DNA from: Burkholderiaceae bacterium
Lineage (GTDB): Bacteria > Pseudomonadota > Gammaproteobacteria > Burkholderiales > Burkholderiaceae_F
Assembly (NCBI GenBank): GCA_022843955.1
Contig: JALHMQ010000037.1
Location: 1-35,919, forward strand
Direction of reading: 5' to 3'
DNA length: 35,919 nt
Of this stretch, positions 1 through 8,472 are shown in pieces. How positions within the stretch are numbered: the first letter of the stretch is position 1; each line of letters opens with the position of its first letter. A model generated the notes under the pieces. The model ran no database searches. It was not told the origin of the DNA and was given only the letters and a program-made list of their open reading frames with translations. The translations under genes and the position numbers were made by a program.

Positions 1-408
1 GCGCGCGGCCGCCGGTCCGCGCGTGCCGGCCGGCTCGATGCAGGCGATGCGCCGGTGGCCGGTGCCGGCCAGCGCGGCGTTCAGATCGTCGACCACGGCG
101 CGCGTGGCGGCGCTGCGGCCGTCATCGACAACGATGATCTCGAACGCATCGACCGCCAGCGTCTGCGCGCACAGCGCCTGCAGGCAGCGACGCAGCAGCG
201 GCGGTCGGCCGCAGGTGGGAATCACCACCGAGATGCGCGGACCCTCCGCCACCAGCGACAGCACCACGCGCGCGCCCGCGGCGGGGACCGTGCCGCGGCC
301 ACGGATCGCGGCGGTGGCGTCGCTGCGCATCGCCCGCAGCGCGGCGCTCAGTTCGGCGCTGGCGCGCGCCGGCTGCCGCTCGCCCGGGCGACTGCCGTGG
401 GTGCTCAT
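1..408 (-). CDS. Family 2 glycosyltransferase, N-terminal part (cut by window edge)
   Basis: The visible 136 residues begin with about 50 residues rich in Ala and Arg. They then enter a GT2 (GT-A fold) nucleotide-sugar binding start: a strand ISVVIPT, a helix with RRCLQAL, then EIIVVDDG, the usual first acidic motif. The last visible residues, GPAAAR, match the loop before the donor-binding helix of this family. The protein continues past base 1, so the catalytic DxD and acceptor region are not seen. Its ATG overlaps the stop of the upstream carbamoyltransferase in an ATGA arrangement, which points to translational coupling. Expected role, from family and context: a cytoplasmic or membrane-associated sugar transferase in the same surface-glycan pathway. 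Donor and acceptor cannot be told. Confidence 0.85.
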   Translation of the reverse strand, partial: MSTHGSRPGERQPARASAELSAALRAMRSDATAAIRGRGTVPAAGARVVLSLVAEGPRISVVIPTCGRPPLLRRCLQALCAQTLAVDAFEIIVVDDGRSAATRAVVDDLNAALAGTGHRRIACIEPAGTRGPAAAR

Positions 409-2336
409 TGGGCCGCCTTGGTGAGCAGGAACGACCCGAGCACGAGCGCGTCCAGCGGCGTGCTGAAGAACGCGTTGAGCGCATCGCGCGGCGTGCACAC
501 GACCGGCTCGCCGCGCACGTTGAACGAGGTGTTGACCAGCACCGGCACGCCGGTGGCGCGGCCGCAGGCCTTGAGCAGGTCGTACAGCCGCGCGCTTTCC
601 GGCGTGGTGTCGCGGGCAACGGTCTGCACGCGGGCGCTGCGGTCGGTGTGGCAGGCGGCCGGGATCGCCGCCGCGCGCTCGGCGCGCACGCGGTAGACGA
701 ACAGCATGAAGGGTGAGGCGCCGCCGTTGGCAGTGGCCGGCTCGAACCAGTCGGGCAGATCGTCGATCGGCACCACCGGCGCGACCGGACGAAAGTCCTC
801 GCGGTCCTTCAGCTCGTTCAGCCGCTGCTGCATCATCGGATGGCGCGGCGACGCGAGGATCGAGCGGGCGCCGAGCGCGCGCGGGCCGAACTCCATCCTC
901 CCCTGGAACCAGCCGATGATGCGATCGGCCGCCAGCAGGGGGGCGACCTCCTCGGCCACGTCGTCGAGCCGGCGCACCGGCAGCTGCGCCCAGCGCAGCA
1001 GGCGTTCGATCTCAACGTCGTCGAACTGCGGCCCCCAGTACGCATGGGCCATTTCCCAGCGACGCGGCGCCAGCAGTGACGGCACACCCGCCGCGCCGGC
1101 CTGGCCCTGCCACTGCTGCGTCGGCTGCGCGCGCTGCCCGGCCGCAGGCCGCTGCTGCGTCGCTGACGTCGCCGCCGTGGTGCTGGGCAGTTCATCGACG
1201 CTGGGTGCATCCACCGTCACCGCGAACGTTCGGCGCACCGGCTGCGACTGGCGCTGCAACGCATCCACCCACAACGCGGCACCGAGCGCGGTGCCGGCAT
1301 CGCCGGCCGCCGGCTGCACCCACACCGCATCGAACAGGCCGGCGTCGCGCAGGCGGCTGTTCATCACGCAGTTCAGCGCCACGCCGCCGGCCATCGCAAG
1401 CTGGCGTTCGCCGCTGACATCGGCCAGCCAGCCGGCCAGTTTCAGCACGCTGTCCTCCAGCACCACCTGCAATGACGCGGCGATGTCGAAGTGCGGCTGC
1501 GACAGCGGACTGCCGGGACTGCGTGCCGGACCGAACAGATCGGCCGGATCGAAGCCGGCCACCTGGTAGCGGCCGCCGCCCTGGATCCGCAGGTGCTGGC
1601 CCAGCGCCTCGACGTGACGCGGCTGGCCCAACGCGGCCAGCGCCATCACCTTGTATTCGTCGGACGAATGCAGGAAGCCCAGGTGGGTGGTGATGCGCTC
1701 GTACAGCAGGCCGAGCGAGTGCGGCATCGTCACCTCGCCCAGCGGCTCGTAGCGACCGAGCCGGTAGCGGCCATAGACGGTGGTGGCGCGCTCGCCGCGG
1801 CCATCGAGCGTCATCACGGCGCAGCGCGAGAACGGCGCGGCAAGAAAGGCGCTCGCCTGGTGCGCCAGGTGGTGCGGCACCCAGTGCCAGCGGAACGGAC
1901 CGTCGTGGCGCACGCCACGCAGCCGCGCCCGCAGGTGATGCGGCGCGCCGTCGGCCAGCTGGCGCGGCGCATTGAGCACGTAGGAGGCGAACAGCGGGTC
2001 CCACGGGCTGTCCCAGCGCGGGTCGGGATAGCGCACATCCGACGGCGCCAGCGGCAGTTCGATGAAGGCATCGTCCATGTCGATGCGGTCACCGATGAAC
2101 GCCTGCGGATCGAACGCGTAGGCCACGTGATCGACATCGGGCAGGCGCAAATCGGCCTGCGCCAGACAGAAGTCGATCGCGTGGTACGGCAGTTCCCAGG
2201 CGGTGAACGGCAGTGGCCGCTTGGCGTGCTTGATGCGCGTGAAGCGTTCTTCCTCGGCGGCCGCCACCACCTCGCCGTCGCGCACCAGCACGGCCGACGA
2301 GTCGTGGAACGCCGCGTTGATGCCGATCGTGATCAT
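405..2336 (-). CDS. NodU/CmcH-family carbamoyltransferase
   Basis: The 643-residue protein begins MITIGINAAFHDSSA, the typical start of the Kae1-like ATPase domain of O-carbamoyltransferases (NodU, CmcH, TobZ). A metal-binding HHLAH motif lies at about residues 155-159. The C-terminal carbamoyltransferase domain carries GRMEFGPRALG at about 478-488 and NTSFNVRGEPVV further on. The family moves a carbamoyl group from carbamoyl phosphate, via carbamoyl-AMP, onto a hydroxyl, here presumably of a sugar in the glycan made by this operon. Between the two domains, at about residues 367-422, is a Gln/Ala/Thr/Ser-rich stretch that looks like an unstructured insertion. The open frame runs further upstream, but ATG 2336 is chosen because the protein match starts there and it overlaps the previous stop as TGATG. 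Confidence 0.92.
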   Translation of the reverse strand: MITIGINAAFHDSSAVLVRDGEVVAAAEEERFTRIKHAKRPLPFTAWELPYHAIDFCLAQADLRLPDVDHVAYAFDPQAFIGDRIDMDDAFIELPLAPSDVRYPDPRWDSPWDPLFASYVLNAPRQLADGAPHHLRARLRGVRHDGPFRWHWVPHHLAHQASAFLAAPFSRCAVMTLDGRGERATTVYGRYRLGRYEPLGEVTMPHSLGLLYERITTHLGFLHSSDEYKVMALAALGQPRHVEALGQHLRIQGGGRYQVAGFDPADLFGPARSPGSPLSQPHFDIAASLQVVLEDSVLKLAGWLADVSGERQLAMAGGVALNCVMNSRLRDAGLFDAVWVQPAAGDAGTALGAALWVDALQRQSQPVRRTFAVTVDAPSVDELPSTTAATSATQQRPAAGQRAQPTQQWQGQAGAAGVPSLLAPRRWEMAHAYWGPQFDDVEIERLLRWAQLPVRRLDDVAEEVAPLLAADRIIGWFQGRMEFGPRALGARSILASPRHPMMQQRLNELKDREDFRPVAPVVPIDDLPDWFEPATANGGASPFMLFVYRVRAERAAAIPAACHTDRSARVQTVARDTTPESARLYDLLKACGRATGVPVLVNTSFNVRGEPVVCTPRDALNAFFSTPLDALVLGSFLLTKAAQ

Positions 2337-3628
2337 CACTCGGCCGCGGTCGGGTCGGCCTGACGGGCCAGGGCTGGGGCTGGGGCTGGGGCCGGCGCCG
2401 ACGCAGCCGCCACGCGTGGCAGTCGCTCGGCGTTCTGTATCGGTGGCATGCGCCAGCTGGCGGTCAGCTCCCGCGCGGCCGCCGCCACCTGGGCCGGCCG
2501 CACGCCGAGCAGGCACTCGTGATGACCCAGGGGACACTCGCTGCGCATGCAGTTGCGGCACGGCACATCGCGGTACAGCACGCGCGTGGGCACGCGCCAC
2601 GGCGTGTGCTGGCCATTGGTCAGCGCGTACAGCACCACCACCGGGGTGCCGAGCGCGGCGGCGATGTGCGCCGGTGCACTGTTGTTGCACAGGACCACAC
2701 GCGCACCACTGATCAGCACGCCCAGCTCGGTCAGCGACAGGTCATCGACCAGCACCGCGGCGGGCGACTGCATCGCTGCCAGCATGGTGTCGACCAGCGG
2801 CGCATCGGCGGCGCCACCCACCAGCACGATCTGGTGATCGAACGCGAGCAGGTCGGCGGCGCGCGCGAAGTCCACCGCCGGCCAGCGCCGCGACGGCGCA
2901 CTCGCCCCCGGATGCACCACCACATACGGCCGGCGCCGATCGACGCCGGCACGCAGCATCTTGCGATGCGCGCTGCGCACCGCCGACGGCGGCAGCGTGA
3001 AATGCAGGCGGTCATCCGTCGTCGCACATCCCACGTGCGCCACCAGCGCAAGCTGGCGCTCGACCTCGTGGCGCTGGATCGCCTGCGGCTCGGGGTCGCG
3101 CACCCAGTCGGACAGCAGGCCGTACGGGTTCTCGCGGCAATGCGCCAGGCGCAGCGCAATGCCGGCCAGCGTTGCCAGCAGTGCGGCCGGCAGCGCACTT
3201 TGCGAATGCACGGTGAAGATGACGCAAGCGTCGAAGCGACCCTGCGCCAGGGTGTCGACCAACGCGCGTTCGGCCGCACCGAGCGGCGCCTGGGCTTGCG
3301 CCGGCGCCTTGACCCAGGCGGCCTGGCAGGTGATCACCTCGTCGACCAGCGGCACCGCGTCGGCCGCGGCCGCTCCCGCGGGCGAGGCGAGCAGCGTGAT
3401 GCGCGCCGCCGGCAGCGACTGGCGGATCGCGCGCAGCGCGGGCGTGGTCATCAGCACGTCGCCCAGGTTGTCGAGCCGCACCACGAGCAGGTTGCGCACG
3501 CCGGCCCAGGCGGCCACGCGGCGCGCGCGGTCCTCGTCGTCGTGCGGCACCGTCCACGGTGCAGCCGTGGCCGACGGCACCGCCTGCACGGTCGGCAAGC
3601 GGCTCACGCGCCGAGCGTCCATGCGCAT
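2336..3628 (-). CDS. Family 9 glycosyltransferase (heptosyltransferase-like)
   Basis: This is a 430-residue protein. After about 40 variable residues it has LLVVRLDNLGDVLMTTPALRA, diagnostic for GT9 ADP-heptose:LPS heptosyltransferases. The C-terminal half has HPGAS, a stretch VVLCNNSAPAHIAAALGTP that forms the donor site, and a Cys-rich tail (CRNC...C...HHEC) seen in many GT9 members. The very C-terminus is a Pro-Ala repeat. ATG 3628 is chosen because an AGGAGGAG ribosome site sits just upstream (about 3633-3640) and the start overlaps the preceding phosphatase gene by 25 bp. With the GmhB-like phosphatase next door, a heptose or heptose-derived donor is plausible. This is inference; GT9 also includes enzymes outside LPS core synthesis. 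Confidence 0.9.
   Translation of the reverse strand: MRMDARRVSRLPTVQAVPSATAAPWTVPHDDEDRARRVAAWAGVRNLLVVRLDNLGDVLMTTPALRAIRQSLPAARITLLASPAGAAAADAVPLVDEVITCQAAWVKAPAQAQAPLGAAERALVDTLAQGRFDACVIFTVHSQSALPAALLATLAGIALRLAHCRENPYGLLSDWVRDPEPQAIQRHEVERQLALVAHVGCATTDDRLHFTLPPSAVRSAHRKMLRAGVDRRRPYVVVHPGASAPSRRWPAVDFARAADLLAFDHQIVLVGGAADAPLVDTMLAAMQSPAAVLVDDLSLTELGVLISGARVVLCNNSAPAHIAAALGTPVVVLYALTNGQHTPWRVPTRVLYRDVPCRNCMRSECPLGHHECLLGVRPAQVAAAARELTASWRMPPIQNAERLPRVAAASAPAPAPAPALARQADPTAAE
2371..2391 (+). repeat. Hexamer repeat with four G-runs inside the GT9 3' end
   Basis: On the plus strand the unit GGGCTG is repeated so that four runs of three or four G are separated by CT. On the coding (minus) strand it encodes the Pro-Ala tail of the family 9 glycosyltransferase. 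The spacing fits a G-quadruplex on the template strand of that gene. Whether it folds in the cell is unknown. Confidence 0.6.
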
Positions 3629-4296
3629 GGCAGCTCCTCCTGGCCGGTGTGGTCGAGGTCGCGCGCGACGATCAACCGCGCGGCATCGAACAGATCGCGC
3701 ACGCGCGCATGCGGCACGCGCTGCGGCGCATAGCGCCACTCGGTTTCGTGGCCGACATCGAGCAGCAACGTGCGGCAGCCGGCACGCCGGCCGGCCTCGA
3801 TGTCGTCAAGGATGTCGCCCACCATCCACGAGCGCGCCAGATCGATGTCCAGCGCCTCGGCAGCGGCGAACAGCAGGCCAGGCGCCGGCTTGCGGCAGGC
3901 GCAGGCGAAGTTGGGGTCGGCGGCCGGTGCGTGCGGGCAGGCGTAGAAGCCTGCCAGGGTCACGCCGGCGGCGGCCAGCAACTCCCTGAGCCCCTGCTCC
4001 AGTGCATTGAGCGCGCGCTGGTCAAAGCGGCCGAGCGCCACGCCGGGCTGATTGGTCACCACCACCAGCGTGTAGTCGAACGCCGACAGCAGGGTCAGCG
4101 CCTCCAGCGCATACGGCGTGAAGCGCAGGCGCGTCGGGTCGGCGTTGTAGGGCACGTTCTCGACCAGCGTGCCGTCCTTGTCGAGGAACACCGCGCGGCG
4201 TCGCCCAGGGGTGGGGTTGTCTTCGCGCTGCGCCTGCACAAGCGGCAGCTGCCCGGCACGGGGTGGCGGCGTCGGCTGCCGGTCGGTCAGGGCCAC
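3604..4296 (-). CDS. HAD phosphatase, GmhB / histidinol-phosphatase type
   Basis: About 230 residues. The HAD nucleophile motif DKDGT is at 39-43, motif II TNQ at 81-83, and motif IV GDILDD at 160-165 with Asp161. A CPH...CAC cluster (Cys120, His122, Cys132, Cys134) matches the zinc loop that marks the D-glycero-D-manno-heptose 1,7-bisphosphate 7-phosphatase / histidinol phosphatase subfamily. GmhB removes the C7 phosphate during ADP-heptose synthesis, and the adjacent GT9 gene supports that role. I cannot exclude another sugar bisphosphate. GTG 4296 is chosen because a CTGGAG ribosome site precedes it and longer versions would lie inside the SDR gene. The start overlaps the SDR stop by 10 bp. 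Confidence 0.88.
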   Translation of the reverse strand: MALTDRQPTPPPRAGQLPLVQAQREDNPTPGRRRAVFLDKDGTLVENVPYNADPTRLRFTPYALEALTLLSAFDYTLVVVTNQPGVALGRFDQRALNALEQGLRELLAAAGVTLAGFYACPHAPAADPNFACACRKPAPGLLFAAAEALDIDLARSWMVGDILDDIEAGRRAGCRTLLLDVGHETEWRYAPQRVPHARVRDLFDAARLIVARDLDHTGQEELPCAWTLGA

Positions 4297-5009
4297 GATG
4301 ACTCCAGCCGCGGCAGCACGAGCAGTTCGGGGATCACGGTGTTCTCCGGCAAGGTCAGCAGGAAGGGCAGTACGCGTGCCACGTCGGCCGGGTCCTGCAG
4401 CGTCGCCAGGTCGATGTCGGGAAAGCGGTCGAGCAGGAACGGCGTGCGCATGCCACCGGCGATCAGCGCGACCACGCGGATGTGCTGCCCGCGCAGTTCC
4501 GCATGCAGCGCCTGCGACAGACCGAGCAGGCCCCACTTGCTGGCGTGGTAGGCCGAGGCGTTCGGCCACGCGCGCTTGGCCGCGGTGGAAACGATGTTGA
4601 CGATGTGGCCGCCGCCGCGCGCCGCCAGCAGCGGCTGCGCCGCGCGCGCCAGGTAGAACGGGCCGCTCAGGTTGGTGGCGAGGATGCGCTGCCAGTGCGC
4701 CGGCGTGATCTCGCCGATCGGCGCGGTCAGATCGGTGCCGGCGTTGTTGACGAGCACGTCGAGCCCGCCGAAGTGGCGCACGGTGGCTGCCAGCGCGGTG
4801 GCGGCGGCATCCGGGTCACCGACATCGAGCGCCTGTGCCTGCACGCTGCCATCGACACCGCAGGCGTGCGCCACCCGCTGCGCGGCGGCCAGATCGAGGT
4901 CGGCCGCGGTCACGCGCATCCCTTCGGCCGCCAGCGTGCGCACGATCTGCTCGCCCAGTCCACGGCCGGCGCCGGTCACCAGCGCAACTTTCCCTTCGAG
5001 CAGACTCAT
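4287..5009 (-). CDS. Short-chain dehydrogenase/reductase (SDR)
   Basis: A 240-residue classical SDR. The nucleotide-binding motif TGAGRGLG is at 12-19, NNAG at 88-91, catalytic Ser at about 141 and YHASK giving Tyr154/Lys158. Asp near residue 37, after the second strand (AADLD), suggests NAD(H) rather than NADP(H). It has no signal peptide, so it is cytosolic. In this operon it most likely oxidises, reduces or epimerises a sugar or a lipid precursor of the glycan; the substrate is not visible from sequence. It is the first gene of the overlapping part of the operon, with a repeat-filled gap upstream. ATG 5009 has only a poor ribosome site. Confidence 0.9.
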   Translation of the reverse strand: MSLLEGKVALVTGAGRGLGEQIVRTLAAEGMRVTAADLDLAAAQRVAHACGVDGSVQAQALDVGDPDAAATALAATVRHFGGLDVLVNNAGTDLTAPIGEITPAHWQRILATNLSGPFYLARAAQPLLAARGGGHIVNIVSTAAKRAWPNASAYHASKWGLLGLSQALHAELRGQHIRVVALIAGGMRTPFLLDRFPDIDLATLQDPADVARVLPFLLTLPENTVIPELLVLPRLESSWP

Positions 5010-5049
5010 CGGCGACGTTCCATGCGTGATTGCGTTCGTTCCGGGGTGA

Positions 5050-5290
5050 TCGTTCGCGCGCTCATTGGTGTGCGCATTCGCGTTCGCATCTGCACTCGCC
5101 TGTGGGTGCGCCTTTGCGTGCGCATACGGGTGCGCTCTTGCGTTCGCCTACGGGTGCGTCTTGCCTGCCTGCTCGCGGGCGCATCGGTGTGCGCACCCGC
5201 GTGCTCGTCTGCCCGTGCCCTGGCGTGCAACCTCGCGTGCTCCTTGGTGTGCAGACTTGTCCGCGCACTCCCGTCGATGCGTGCATCGCG
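5050..5290. repeat. Degenerate hexamer/24-nt tandem repeat between glycan genes
   Basis: Almost the whole gap between the SDR and the family 4 glycosyltransferase is built from diverged 6-nt units of the form NNTGCG or NNTTCG. The clearest higher-order copies are two 24-nt blocks from about 5104 to 5152, both starting GGGTGCG and ending in a TAC. All reading frames through it give monotonous dipeptides (Arg-Thr on minus; Val-Arg or Cys-Ala on plus). I therefore regard it as non-coding expansion rather than a gene. Confidence 0.7.
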
Positions 5291-5296
5291 GTCATT

Positions 5297-6577
5297 TCAG
5301 GACGCCAGCGGCGCCACCACCAGCGCCGGCGGGCTCACCCGCACCGCGCCGACCACCGGAACCACCGACTGGTAGGCCTGCGCCAGCTGCCGCGCCACCC
5401 GCTCCCAGGTGAACGTGGCGCGTGCGCGGCGCAGGCCGGCGCGGCCGAGCGCATCGGCATGTGCGCGGTGGCGATGCAGGTAGCCCAGGCGGCGCGCCAG
5501 CGCGCGCGGGTCGCGCGGCGGCACCAGAAAGCCGGTGACACCGTTGCGCACCGAGTACTTGATGCCGCCCACGCGGCTGCCCACCACCGGCACACCGCAG
5601 GCCATCGCCTCCAGCGGCGTGATGCCGAACGGCTCGTACCAGGGCGTGGTCACGAACACATCGGCGGCGCCGTAGTACAGCCGCAGTTCGGCGCGACCAC
5701 GGCGGCCGGTGAAATGCACCTGCGGCCCCACGCCCTCTTCCTCGGCAATGCGCCGCAGCCGGCCGATCTCCGGCGTGCAGACCTCGTCGGGCCGCGCGCC
5801 ATCGCCGCCGACCACCAGCAGGCGGCCGTCCACGCCTTGCGTGCGACGCAGTTCGCCCAGCGCGCGCACCACGTTGTCGATGCCCTTGCGCGGCACCAGC
5901 CTGCCCAGTTGCAGCACCACGAAGGCATCGCGAGCGATGCGCAGTACCGTGCGCGCCTGCTGCCGGTCCACCGGCGCCATCTCACCCGGGTCGAAGCCGC
6001 AGGGCACCACCGCCAGCCGACGCGCGTCGGCGCCGTACAGGCGCATCAGGTCGTCGGCATCCTGCGGACACTCGGCGATCACCAGATCGGAGCGACGCGC
6101 CAGCAGCCGCTCGATCGCGATGCGCTCGTCAGGAAAGCCATCATCACGCCCGTGGTGCTGGCGCCGCACCAGTCCCAGCGCATGAAAGGTGGTCACCAGC
6201 GGCCAGCCGAACGCCTGCTTCACGTGCAGCCCGACGTAACCCGACATGAAGAAGTTGGCGTGCACGACGTCGTAGCTGTCGTCACGCGCGCTGCAAAAGC
6301 GCAGCATCTGGCGCGCGAACTCGGGCATGTGCGCCAGCAACTGCTCCTTGGGCACATGACGCGCCGGCCCCGCCGGAACATGGATCACGCGCAGGCCCGG
6401 CCGCAGCGTGGTGACACCTTGCCCGACCGCGTCGCGCCGCGTGAAGACATCGACCTGATGGCCTTCGCGCACCAGCCACAGCGCCACCTGCGCGACGTAG
6501 ATGTTCTGGCCGCCGGCGTCCACGCCACCGACGTCGGCCAGGGGAGAGGCGTGCTCGCTGATCAAGGCAATGCGCAT
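5297..6577 (-). CDS. Family 4 (GT-B) glycosyltransferase
   Basis: A 426-residue protein. It starts MRIALISEHASPLADVGG and has VDAGGQNIYVAQVA at about 19-33, the N-terminal loop typical of GT4 enzymes of the sucrose-phosphate synthase / MshA / mannosyltransferase type. The C-terminal donor domain has the retaining EX7E pair at Glu315 and Glu323 in YEPFGITPLEAMACGVPV. It is soluble or peripheral, with no membrane segment. It is the promoter-proximal gene of the glycan operon, diverging from the antiporter gene across about 190 bp. The activated-sugar donor and the acceptor cannot be assigned. Confidence 0.92.
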   Translation of the reverse strand: MRIALISEHASPLADVGGVDAGGQNIYVAQVALWLVREGHQVDVFTRRDAVGQGVTTLRPGLRVIHVPAGPARHVPKEQLLAHMPEFARQMLRFCSARDDSYDVVHANFFMSGYVGLHVKQAFGWPLVTTFHALGLVRRQHHGRDDGFPDERIAIERLLARRSDLVIAECPQDADDLMRLYGADARRLAVVPCGFDPGEMAPVDRQQARTVLRIARDAFVVLQLGRLVPRKGIDNVVRALGELRRTQGVDGRLLVVGGDGARPDEVCTPEIGRLRRIAEEEGVGPQVHFTGRRGRAELRLYYGAADVFVTTPWYEPFGITPLEAMACGVPVVGSRVGGIKYSVRNGVTGFLVPPRDPRALARRLGYLHRHRAHADALGRAGLRRARATFTWERVARQLAQAYQSVVPVVGAVRVSPPALVVAPLAS

Positions 6578-6770
6578 GAAGGGTGATGCTCAGCGAGGCA
6601 AGTGACGTCGAGGGGCAAGGTCTGGCAAGCACCGTGCCGTCAACTTGCCGATGCAAGGCAGACCAGTGGGCAGCGCCCGCTAGGCCAGACAACTGACATG
6701 TGTTCGGCAAAAGCTGCCGCCAGAGTAGAAATTCCTGCCCGCACGGGCATCGCGCTTGCCGGTATGCGGC
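6578..6770. promoter_or_regulatory. Divergent intergenic region with a palindrome
   Basis: This gap separates the leftward glycan operon from the rightward antiporter and so must hold at least one promoter for each. It is less GC-rich than its flanks around 6695-6735. A near-perfect palindrome, TGCCCG-CA-CGGGCA, lies at 6736-6749, just before the antiporter start, and could be an operator. I could not pick out a convincing -35/-10 pair. Confidence 0.4.
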
Positions 6771-8048
6771 ATGTCCGGCCTGTGGTTCCTGCTGATCGGG
6801 TGCCTGCTGATCGTGATGGCGCTCACGAGCCGACTCGTGGAGCGCCTGCCGATGAGCGGCGCCGTCGTCTACCTGGCGATCGGCGTCGCGGCAGGACCAC
6901 TGGGCGTGGGCCTGCTCGACATCGACTTGCGCCGGGATGGCCACACGCTGGAACTGATGGCCGAGGTCGGCGTGCTGATCAGCCTGTTTGCCGTCGGCCT
7001 GAAGATCAAGGTGGCGTTTTCTCGGCGCGCGTGGCGGGTGCCGCTGTACCTGGCCACCACCGGCATGGCGCTCACCGTGGGACTGATCGCGCTGGCGGCG
7101 GTCGCGGTGCTGGCGCTGCCCTGGCCGCTGGCACTGCTGCTCGGCGCGGTGCTGGCACCGACCGACCCGGTGCTCGCGTCCGAAGTCCAGTTGCGGCATG
7201 TCGGCGATCCGGACCGGCTGCGCTTTGCCCTCACCACCGAGGGTGGTCTGAACGACGGCACCGCCTTTCCCGGCGTCATGCTCGCCCTGGTCTTGCTCGG
7301 CGCGCGCGACGGCGGAAGCTATCTGTGGCTGTGGCTGGCGCGCGATCTGATCTGGGCCACCTTAGCCGGGATCGCGGTCGGGATCGCCTGCGGTTTGCTG
7401 GTGGCGCGCGTACTCGCGCGGCTCAAGCGCAGCGGACCGCTGCAGTTCGAGGAGTTCATCGTGCTAGGCGTGATCGCGCTGTCCTACGGTCTGGCGCTGG
7501 TCGTCGAGGCTTACGGCTTTCTCGCGGTGTTCGCTGCCGGCGCGGCGCTGGCGCATGGCGAACGCCAGTGGCGTGCGCAGCCGGCGTCGGCGCCATCGTC
7601 TGGCACGCCGACGCACGCCGAGCCGGTCATCGCACCGCGGCTGCTGGCGCTGACCGAACAGTTCGAACGACTGGCCGAGGTGGCATTGGTGCTGGCGGTC
7701 GGCGCACTGCTCGCCCAGGTGCGCTGGAGCGTCAGCCTGTTGCTGTTCGCCGCACTCGTCCTGCTGGTGGTGCGGCCGCTCACCGTGCTCGCCGTGGTCT
7801 CCCGGCGCGACACCAGCACCCAGGAGAGGCGCCTTCTGGCCTGGTTCGGCGTGCGCGGCATCGGCTCGGTGTACTACCTCGCTTTCGCGCTCAACCACGG
7901 TGTGCCGGCCGTCGCGGGCCCCTGGCTGCTGGAGGCCGTGGTGGTGACGATCGCCTTGTCGATCGTGCTGCACGGCATCTCGGCAACGCCGCTGATGGCG
8001 CGCTACCAGCGCGCGCGGCAGCGCACGGCGGGCGAACGCGAGCGCTGA
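6771..8048 (+). CDS. CPA1-family cation/proton antiporter
   Basis: About 425 residues with roughly 12 hydrophobic segments. Family motifs include APTDPVLASEVQ, with the paired polar residues of the ion site, and TTEGGLNDGTAFP, the CPA1 (NhaP-type) signature carrying the conserved Asp. It would exchange Na+ or K+ for H+ across the inner membrane; ion preference cannot be read from the sequence. ATG 6771 is used. TTG 6756 would add five residues, and neither has a strong ribosome site. An Ala/Pro/Ser-rich polar loop (about residues 265-285) separates the two halves. Confidence 0.9.
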   Translation: MSGLWFLLIGCLLIVMALTSRLVERLPMSGAVVYLAIGVAAGPLGVGLLDIDLRRDGHTLELMAEVGVLISLFAVGLKIKVAFSRRAWRVPLYLATTGMALTVGLIALAAVAVLALPWPLALLLGAVLAPTDPVLASEVQLRHVGDPDRLRFALTTEGGLNDGTAFPGVMLALVLLGARDGGSYLWLWLARDLIWATLAGIAVGIACGLLVARVLARLKRSGPLQFEEFIVLGVIALSYGLALVVEAYGFLAVFAAGAALAHGERQWRAQPASAPSSGTPTHAEPVIAPRLLALTEQFERLAEVALVLAVGALLAQVRWSVSLLLFAALVLLVVRPLTVLAVVSRRDTSTQERRLLAWFGVRGIGSVYYLAFALNHGVPAVAGPWLLEAVVVTIALSIVLHGISATPLMARYQRARQRTAGERER

Positions 8049-8109
8049 CTGGCGGCGTGGGTACGACCCTTGCCGCGCGGTACCACCTCGACCCTGAATC
8101 GATCCCACC

Positions 8110-8472
8110 ATGCCCACCCAGGCGACCACCCACATGGACCGCGCGCTGCGCGAATGCATCGACGCATGCCACCGCTGCCATGACCAATGCCTGGCCGACG
8201 TGCAGCGCAGCCTCACGCTCGGTGGCGACCATGCTGCCCCGGCTCATGTGGTGCTGCTGCTCGACTGCGCGCGCGTGTGCGCCACCACGGCCGCACTGAT
8301 GCTCACCGGCTCGCGCTTCCATCGGTCGATGTGTGCGGTGTGCGCGCAGGTGTGCGAAGGCTGCGCGCAACAGTGCGAGATGCTCGGCGAACTCGACGAC
8401 TGCGCGCGCGCCTGCCGCGACTGTGCTCAGCGCTGCGAGCAGATGGGCCTGGGCGCTGCCGAGGGGGGTTGA
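8110..8472 (+). CDS. Cys-rich four-helix-bundle protein (DUF326 / Csp-like copper binding)
   Basis: 120 residues with 15 cysteines, mostly spaced CxxxC or CxxC along predicted helices (for example CIDACHRCHDQC and CARACRDCAQRC). This pattern is that of the DUF326 family, which includes the bacterial copper-storage proteins Csp1/Csp3. There the cysteines line the core of a four-helix bundle and bind many Cu(I) ions. No signal peptide is present, so a cytosolic Csp3-like role is the best guess. It starts 61 bp after the antiporter and may share its transcript. Copper binding is inferred from the family, not shown here. Confidence 0.87.
   Translation: MPTQATTHMDRALRECIDACHRCHDQCLADVQRSLTLGGDHAAPAHVVLLLDCARVCATTAALMLTGSRFHRSMCAVCAQVCEGCAQQCEMLGELDDCARACRDCAQRCEQMGLGAAEGG

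Noticed and set aside
5006..5295. Two small Arg/Thr/Cys-rich minus-strand open frames (5006-5230 and 5062-5295) that overlap or abut the flanking genes
   Set aside because: They consist wholly of the degenerate hexamer repeat, give dipeptide-like sequences, overlap each other in different frames and lack convincing ribosome sites.
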